Below are positions 6,516 through 10,850 of a DNA stretch of 10,850 nt, piece by piece. This DNA is from Thermodesulfovibrio sp. Lineage in GTDB: Bacteria; Nitrospirota; Thermodesulfovibrionia; Thermodesulfovibrionales; Thermodesulfovibrionaceae. The translations under genes were made by a program, and so were the position numbers. Under the pieces are notes generated by a model. The model ran no database searches. It saw only the letters and a list, made by a program, of their open reading frames with translations, and was not told the DNA's origin. The stretch covers positions 1 to 10,850 of the forward strand of contig JAOAGU010000033.1 of the NCBI GenBank assembly GCA_026415595.1, given 5' to 3'. The stretch's first letter is position 1; every line of letters begins with the position of its first letter.

Positions 6516-7379
6516 ATGATAAAGAAAGCTGTCCTTCCTGTTGCAGGGCTTGGCACAAGATTTCTTCCTGCAACAAAGGCTTCACCAAAAGAAATGCTTC
6601 CAATACTTGACAAACCAATAATACAGTATGCAGTAGAAGAGGCGCAGAAGGTTGGAATCCAGGATTTTATATTTATAACAGGAAAACATAAAAGAGCTAT
6701 TGAGGACCACTTTGACAAAGCTACAGAGCTTGAGGAAAGATTAATTAAAGCAGGAAAGCATGAATTATTGAAAAAAATTAATTTTTTTGAACATCTAAAT
6801 TTTGCCTTTATTAGACAAAAAGAACCAAAAGGACTTGGTGACGCCATACTTTGTGCTAAACCTTTTATTCATGAAGAAGCTTTTATTGTTATCTTAAGTG
6901 ATGATGTTATAGACCCTGATTATTCTGTTTTAAAGGATATGTTTGATATTTATGAAGAAACAAAATCTCCCGTAGTTGCCTTAGAGGAGGTCCCCTTTGA
7001 TGAGGTATCAAGATATGGAATTATAGCTGGAAAGAAAATAAAAGAAGATTACTATTTAATAGAAGACATGATTGAAAAACCTGAAAAATCAAAAGCTCTT
7101 TCAAATTTAGCCATTATAGGAAGGTATATATTAACTCCTTCTATATTTAAGTATCTTGAAAAACTACAGCCTGGTAAAGGTGGAGAAATTCAGCTTACCG
7201 ATGCTTTGAAAGCATTGTTGAGTGAAACTTCCATCTACGGATATAAAATTAAAGGTCAAAGATATGATGCAGGAGAGAAACTTGGCTATCTAAAAACTAT
7301 AATATATTTTGCTCTCAGAGATCCTGAAATTTCTGATGATTTCAGAAAATTTTTAAAAGAACAATTGTCCTGCATATAA
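6516..7379 (+). CDS. galU: UTP--glucose-1-phosphate uridylyltransferase
   Basis: GalU makes UDP-glucose from UTP and glucose-1-phosphate in the cytoplasm, feeding LPS core, capsule, glycogen or trehalose synthesis. The protein has 287 residues, the usual bacterial length. The nucleotide-binding signature GLGTRFLPATKASPKEMLP is at 11-29, QKEPKGLGDAI at 101-111, the metal-binding LSDD at 127-130, EKP at 187-189, GGEIQLTDA at 222-230 and YDAGEKLGYL at 250-259. All key motifs are intact. I prefer the second of two tandem ATG codons because its spacing from GGAGG is better; starting at 6513 would add one Met. It follows tRNA-Leu and precedes lon by about 95 bases. Confusion with the related RfbA/RmlA is unlikely given the GalU-type signature. 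Confidence 0.95.
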   Translation: MIKKAVLPVAGLGTRFLPATKASPKEMLPILDKPIIQYAVEEAQKVGIQDFIFITGKHKRAIEDHFDKATELEERLIKAGKHELLKKINFFEHLNFAFIRQKEPKGLGDAILCAKPFIHEEAFIVILSDDVIDPDYSVLKDMFDIYEETKSPVVALEEVPFDEVSRYGIIAGKKIKEDYYLIEDMIEKPEKSKALSNLAIIGRYILTPSIFKYLEKLQPGKGGEIQLTDALKALLSETSIYGYKIKGQRYDAGEKLGYLKTIIYFALRDPEISDDFRKFLKEQLSCI

Positions 7380-7424
7380 TTTTTAAAAAATTTGTCTAAA
7401 AATAATCAAAATTTCTGAAAAAAC

Positions 7425-7433
7425 TGTTAAAAT
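7425..7433 (+). promoter_or_regulatory. Probable extended -10 promoter for lon
   Basis: TGTTAAAAT matches the extended -10 pattern TGnTATAAT, with five of six matches in the hexamer. No good -35 is visible at 16-18 bases, which is tolerated by extended -10 promoters. Transcription would begin near 7440, giving a leader of about 35 bases. No heat-shock operator such as CIRCE is seen in the 7380-7474 gap. Confidence 0.45.
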
Positions 7434-7461
7434 TAAAGAGAAATATTAAAAATTTTTAGTT

Positions 7462-7466
7462 GGAGG
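7462..7466 (+). promoter_or_regulatory. Ribosome-binding site deciding the lon start
   Basis: GGAGG is eight bases before the ATG at 7475. A longer reading from a TTG at 7460 would overlap this site itself, so the ATG is the credible start. Confidence 0.85.
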
Positions 7467-7474
7467 AAAAAAAT

Positions 7475-9886
7475 ATGGAAGACATAAAAAAAGACATAGA
7501 GAAAAATAATGAAAATATTGATGGGAAAGAGGTAGAGATTCCCGATGAATTGCCAGTGTTAGCTGTAAGAGATATAGTTATTTTCCCTTACATGATAATT
7601 CCTCTTTTTGTTGGAAGAGACATCTCTGTTAAAGCAGTAGAAAATGCTCTCAATACTAACAGATTAATTCTTTTACTCACTCAGAGAGATTTTAATGTAG
7701 AAGTTCCCCAACCTTCGGACCTCTATGAGATAGGCACAGTTTGTATGATTATGAGGATGTTGAGGCTTCCAGATGGTAGATTGAAAATTTTGGTTCAAGG
7801 TATTAGTAAAGCAAGGGCACTGGATTTTTATCAGTCAGAAGGTTTTTATATGGCTAAAATAGAGAAAATAAAGTATGAAGTAATTAAAGATATTACTATT
7901 GAACATGAAGCTCTTATAAGAACAGTCAAAGAACAACTTGAAAAGGTGATATCTCTTGGGAAAAACATCCCACCTGATGCGATGGTTATTATTGAAAATA
8001 TTGATGAACCAGGAAGACTTGCTGACTTAATAGCTGCAAATTTGGGTCTAAAGAGTGATCAAGCTCAGGAAATTCTTGAGATAAATAATCCTATTGAAAG
8101 GTTAAAAAAAATAAATGATACCTTAAATAGAGAAATTCAACTCCTTACTATTCAGCAAAAAATACAGAAGGATGCAAGAAATGAAATAGACAAAACACAG
8201 AGAGAGTATTTTTTAAGAGAACAATTAAAGGCTATACAGAGAGAACTGGGAGATATAGATGAGAAGGCTGAAGAGATAAACGAATTCAGAAAAAAAATAG
8301 AAGAAGCTAAAATGCCTGAAAAGGTAAAGGAAGAAGCTGAAAAGCAACTTAAGAGACTTGAAAGGATGCATCCTGAAGCAGCTGAGTCAGCGGTTGTAAG
8401 AACTTATCTTGAATGGCTTACAGAACTTCCTTGGTCGCGTTCTACAGAAGACAGACTTGACATTAAAGCAGCTAAGGAAGTTCTTGATAGAGATCACTAT
8501 GACCTTGAAAAAATTAAAGAGAGAATACTTGAATACTTAAGTGTTAGAAAACTCAAAGAAAAGATGAAAGGACCCATTCTTTGCTTCATTGGTCCTCCTG
8601 GAGTTGGAAAAACCTCCTTAGGTCGTTCAATTGCAAGAGCCCTTGGTAGAGAATTTGTAAGAATCTCTCTCGGTGGAGTAAGAGATGAAGCTGAAATAAG
8701 AGGGCACAGAAGAACCTATGTGGGAGCATTACCTGGTAGAATAATTCAAGGAATTAGACAGGCAGGCACTAATAATCCTGTGTTCATGCTTGATGAGATA
8801 GACAAACTCGGTATGGATTTTAGAGGAGACCCTTCAAGTGCTCTTCTTGAAGTTCTTGACCCAGAGCAAAACAACAGCTTTACCGATCACTACCTGGCAG
8901 TACCTTTTGATTTAAGCAAGGTTATGTTTGTATGCACAGGAAACATAGCAGATACCATCCCATCTGCTCTAAGGGACAGAATGGAGATTATTTATCTTTC
9001 TGGTTATACTGAGGAGGAGAAACTACAGATTGCAAAAAAATATCTTATACCAAAACAGCTTAACGAACATGGATTAAATTCATCAATTCTAAAAATCAGC
9101 GATAAGGCAATCAAGTATATAATTACCCATTACACAAGAGAGGCAGGAGTAAGAAATCTTGAAAGAGAAATTGCCAATTTGTGTAGGAAAATAGCTAAAT
9201 ATATTGCTGAAGATAAAAAGAAGAAGTTTTATATTACACCTCCGAAGATTTCAAAATTCTTAGGTGCACCAAGGTATCTTCCCGAAGAGGAGCTTAAAAA
9301 GGAAGAAATTGGTGTTGCCACAGGCCTTGCATGGACTGAAGCAGGTGGCGACGTAATTTACATTGAAGCAACTACTATGAAAGGAAAAGGTAATCTAATT
9401 CTTACAGGACATCTTGGAGATGTTATGAAAGAGTCTGCACAGGCAGCTTTAAGCTATGTAAAATCAAAAGCAAAGGAATTAAATATAGATGAGAAAATTT
9501 TCAGCACAATGGACCTCCATATACATGTGCCAGCTGGTGCTATTCCTAAGGATGGTCCCTCTGCTGGAATTACAATGGCTACAGCAATTGCCTCTGTTTT
9601 CACAGGCAAACCTTTAAGAAAGGATGTGGCAATGACAGGTGAGATTACTTTAAGGGGCAGAGTACTTCCTATCGGAGGACTTAAGGAAAAGGTTCTTGCT
9701 GCAAAAAGAATGGGAATAAAAACAGTTATAATTCCAAAAAGAAATAAAAAAGACCTTGAAGAGTTACCTAAATATGTGAAAGAAGGAATGAGATTTATTC
9801 TTGCTGAATCTATGGATGAGGTTCTAAAACATGTGTTTTCAAAGGTTAAAACAAAAGAGGCAAAAAAACAGAAAGTAGCTGTCTAA
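7475..9886 (+). CDS. lon: ATP-dependent protease Lon (LonA type)
   Basis: Lon is a cytoplasmic homo-hexameric AAA+ serine protease that degrades misfolded and regulatory proteins. The protein has 803 residues, typical of LonA. An N-terminal substrate-binding domain begins near residue 23 (IPDELPVLAVRDIVIFP) and extends to about 210, followed by a helical coiled region (about 215-310, QREYFLREQLKAIQRELG). The AAA+ module has Walker A GPPGVGKT (373-380), GHRRTYVGALPGR (410-422) and Walker B VFMLDEID (436-443). The C-terminal protease domain has the catalytic Ser in PKDGPSAG (S696) and the Lys in GGLKEK (K737), both intact. The central pore loop and sensor regions look normal. The start is the ATG behind GGAGG. 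It follows galU on the same strand, with a likely promoter of its own, and thiL begins six bases after its stop. Confidence 0.98.
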   Translation: MEDIKKDIEKNNENIDGKEVEIPDELPVLAVRDIVIFPYMIIPLFVGRDISVKAVENALNTNRLILLLTQRDFNVEVPQPSDLYEIGTVCMIMRMLRLPDGRLKILVQGISKARALDFYQSEGFYMAKIEKIKYEVIKDITIEHEALIRTVKEQLEKVISLGKNIPPDAMVIIENIDEPGRLADLIAANLGLKSDQAQEILEINNPIERLKKINDTLNREIQLLTIQQKIQKDARNEIDKTQREYFLREQLKAIQRELGDIDEKAEEINEFRKKIEEAKMPEKVKEEAEKQLKRLERMHPEAAESAVVRTYLEWLTELPWSRSTEDRLDIKAAKEVLDRDHYDLEKIKERILEYLSVRKLKEKMKGPILCFIGPPGVGKTSLGRSIARALGREFVRISLGGVRDEAEIRGHRRTYVGALPGRIIQGIRQAGTNNPVFMLDEIDKLGMDFRGDPSSALLEVLDPEQNNSFTDHYLAVPFDLSKVMFVCTGNIADTIPSALRDRMEIIYLSGYTEEEKLQIAKKYLIPKQLNEHGLNSSILKISDKAIKYIITHYTREAGVRNLEREIANLCRKIAKYIAEDKKKKFYITPPKISKFLGAPRYLPEEELKKEEIGVATGLAWTEAGGDVIYIEATTMKGKGNLILTGHLGDVMKESAQAALSYVKSKAKELNIDEKIFSTMDLHIHVPAGAIPKDGPSAGITMATAIASVFTGKPLRKDVAMTGEITLRGRVLPIGGLKEKVLAAKRMGIKTVIIPKRNKKDLEELPKYVKEGMRFILAESMDEVLKHVFSKVKTKEAKKQKVAV

Positions 9887-9892
9887 TTTTTA

Positions 9893-10850
9893 ATGAAACA
9901 AAGCGAAATAGAGATTGTAAGAGAGATAAGGAGTAGATTTCCATTTCCTGAAAATCTGGGAATTGGGATAGGAGATGATGCTGCTCTTTTAAGGTTAAAA
10001 AAGCCTGCAGTTCTTACTACTGATTTAATGATAGAGGAAGTTCATTTTGACCTCAAATATACTTCTTTTTATCATCTTGGTTTCAAAATTGTCTCTGTCA
10101 ATGTAAGTGACATCTATGCAATGGGTGGAGACTTTAGAGGTTTTCTATTCTCTGTAGGATTACCACAAAGTATTTCCGATGAGGAACTGAAAGAACTCTT
10201 TGATGGAATCAATGAAGCTTTAAACTACTATGATGGATACCTCCTGGGTGGAGATCTTTCAAAGAGTGAAAAGGTTGTTCTTTCAGGTTTTGCCATAGGT
10301 GAGACTGATAAGCCTATACTTAGAAAAGGTGCAGAGCCAGATGATATAGTTTTTATCACTTCCTATACGGGACTGTCATCGGCAGGACTTAATTTTCTTA
10401 AGAATCTCTCTCATGATGAAAGAAAATCAATAAAAACTGTTAAGAATCTTGAAAATTTTAAACTATATAATGAAATTTTTAGAGTGAACATAAATGAACT
10501 CTTAGAAAGACATTTAATGCCTAAGGCAAGAAAGCCTGATAAATTTAGAAACCTTGCAAAGGCTATGATGGATATAAGCGATGGATTACTCATTGATTTA
10601 CACCGACTTTGTGAGGAAAATGAAGTAGGTGCGGAGATTTATTTACAAAAAATTCCCATACATCCTGCAGTTTTAAAAATTGCAGAATATTTAAATATTG
10701 ACCCCATGAGATTAATTCTATCTGGTGGCGAAGATTATGAACTTTTGGTTATCTCTAATCAAGATGATATAACAGCTCTCGGACTAATTCCTATTGGAAA
10801 AATAGTTAAAGGTAGAGGCATATATCTCATAGATCCTCTTAAGGGTAAAA
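9893..10850 (+). CDS. thiL: Thiamine-monophosphate kinase, partial at window edge
   Basis: ThiL phosphorylates thiamine monophosphate with ATP to form thiamine diphosphate, the active cofactor, in the cytoplasm. I translated 319 codons with no stop before the window ends; the family is usually 310-335 residues, so it is nearly complete. Motifs typical of the AIR synthase-like fold are GIGDDAA (25-31), TTDLMIEEVHF (42-52), the metal-binding NVSDIYAMGG (70-79), LLGGDLSKS (117-125), MDISDGL (226-232) and SGGEDYELL (277-285). All the metal-binding Asp motifs are present. The ATG is six bases after the lon stop (TTTTTA between), with no clear Shine-Dalgarno sequence, so translation probably depends on ribosomes finishing lon. 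No other thiamine gene is in view. Confidence 0.95.
   Translation, partial: MKQSEIEIVREIRSRFPFPENLGIGIGDDAALLRLKKPAVLTTDLMIEEVHFDLKYTSFYHLGFKIVSVNVSDIYAMGGDFRGFLFSVGLPQSISDEELKELFDGINEALNYYDGYLLGGDLSKSEKVVLSGFAIGETDKPILRKGAEPDDIVFITSYTGLSSAGLNFLKNLSHDERKSIKTVKNLENFKLYNEIFRVNINELLERHLMPKARKPDKFRNLAKAMMDISDGLLIDLHRLCEENEVGAEIYLQKIPIHPAVLKIAEYLNIDPMRLILSGGEDYELLVISNQDDITALGLIPIGKIVKGRGIYLIDPLKGK

Noticed and set aside
6413..6610. 65-codon plus-strand open frame over the tRNA
   Set aside because: It runs through the tRNA-Leu sequence and into galU in the wrong frame, so it is an artefact of the tRNA sequence.
6500..6847. 115-codon minus-strand open frame
   Set aside because: It is fully antisense to the start of galU, whose motifs are intact.
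7327..7354. Hairpin (TTTCTGA/TCAGAAA) followed by five T near the end of galU
   Set aside because: It lies inside the coding region, its stem has very little G+C, and the T run is short, so it is not a convincing terminator.
7460..7474. Five-codon N-terminal extension of lon from TTG
   Set aside because: The TTG overlaps the GGAGG ribosome-binding site that serves the ATG at 7475.
1..10850. Search for mobile elements, CRISPR repeats, toxin-antitoxin or defence genes
   Set aside because: No transposase or integrase motifs, no regularly spaced repeats and no unassigned gene remain; the genes are ordinary chromosomal families with uniform base use.

Overview
The window (about one third G+C by eye) carries chromosomal genes of a Gram-negative, probably anaerobic bacterium. 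The outer-membrane genes (lpxB, bamD) show the diderm envelope. The AT-rich base use, a short MoaE-like protein of a type I associate with sulfate reducers, and a siroheme gene suggest a Thermodesulfovibrio-like member of the Nitrospirota. That placement is a guess from memory, not a search result. I see no mobile element, CRISPR array, prophage gene or rRNA, and no gene-free stretch over 100 bases.

Left two thirds (1-6308, minus strand): eight tightly packed genes, read from right to left. They are a MoaE-like protein, an M48 metalloprotease lipoprotein with TPR repeats (BepA-like), acylphosphatase, BamD, a precorrin-2 dehydrogenase/ferrochelatase-type siroheme enzyme, a Gfo/Idh/MocA oxidoreductase, a DegT-family PLP aminotransferase, and LpxB (its 3' end lies outside the window). 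Neighbouring genes overlap or lie within 15 bases of each other, so they look like one operon. Its theme is outer-membrane building: lipid A synthesis (LpxB, plus the oxidoreductase/aminotransferase pair, which resembles GnnA/GnnB), beta-barrel insertion (BamD) and envelope quality control (the M48 protease). The siroheme, acylphosphatase and MoaE-like genes are unrelated passengers or as yet unexplained partners.

A 98-base AT-rich divergent region (6309-6406) separates this operon from the rightward genes.

Right third (6407-10850, plus strand): tRNA-Leu(UAA), then galU (UDP-glucose pyrophosphorylase) 23 bases later, then lon (ATP-dependent protease) behind a likely promoter of its own, then thiL (thiamine-monophosphate kinase), cut by the window edge a few residues before its expected end.

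The window is mostly housekeeping. The points most worth a second look are the probable GlcNAc3N-type lipid A gene set, a siroheme enzyme that appears to have lost the usual catalytic Asp and the GGxSP loop, a MoaE-like protein lacking the normal C-terminal catalytic segment, and a likely leaderless start for the large operon.
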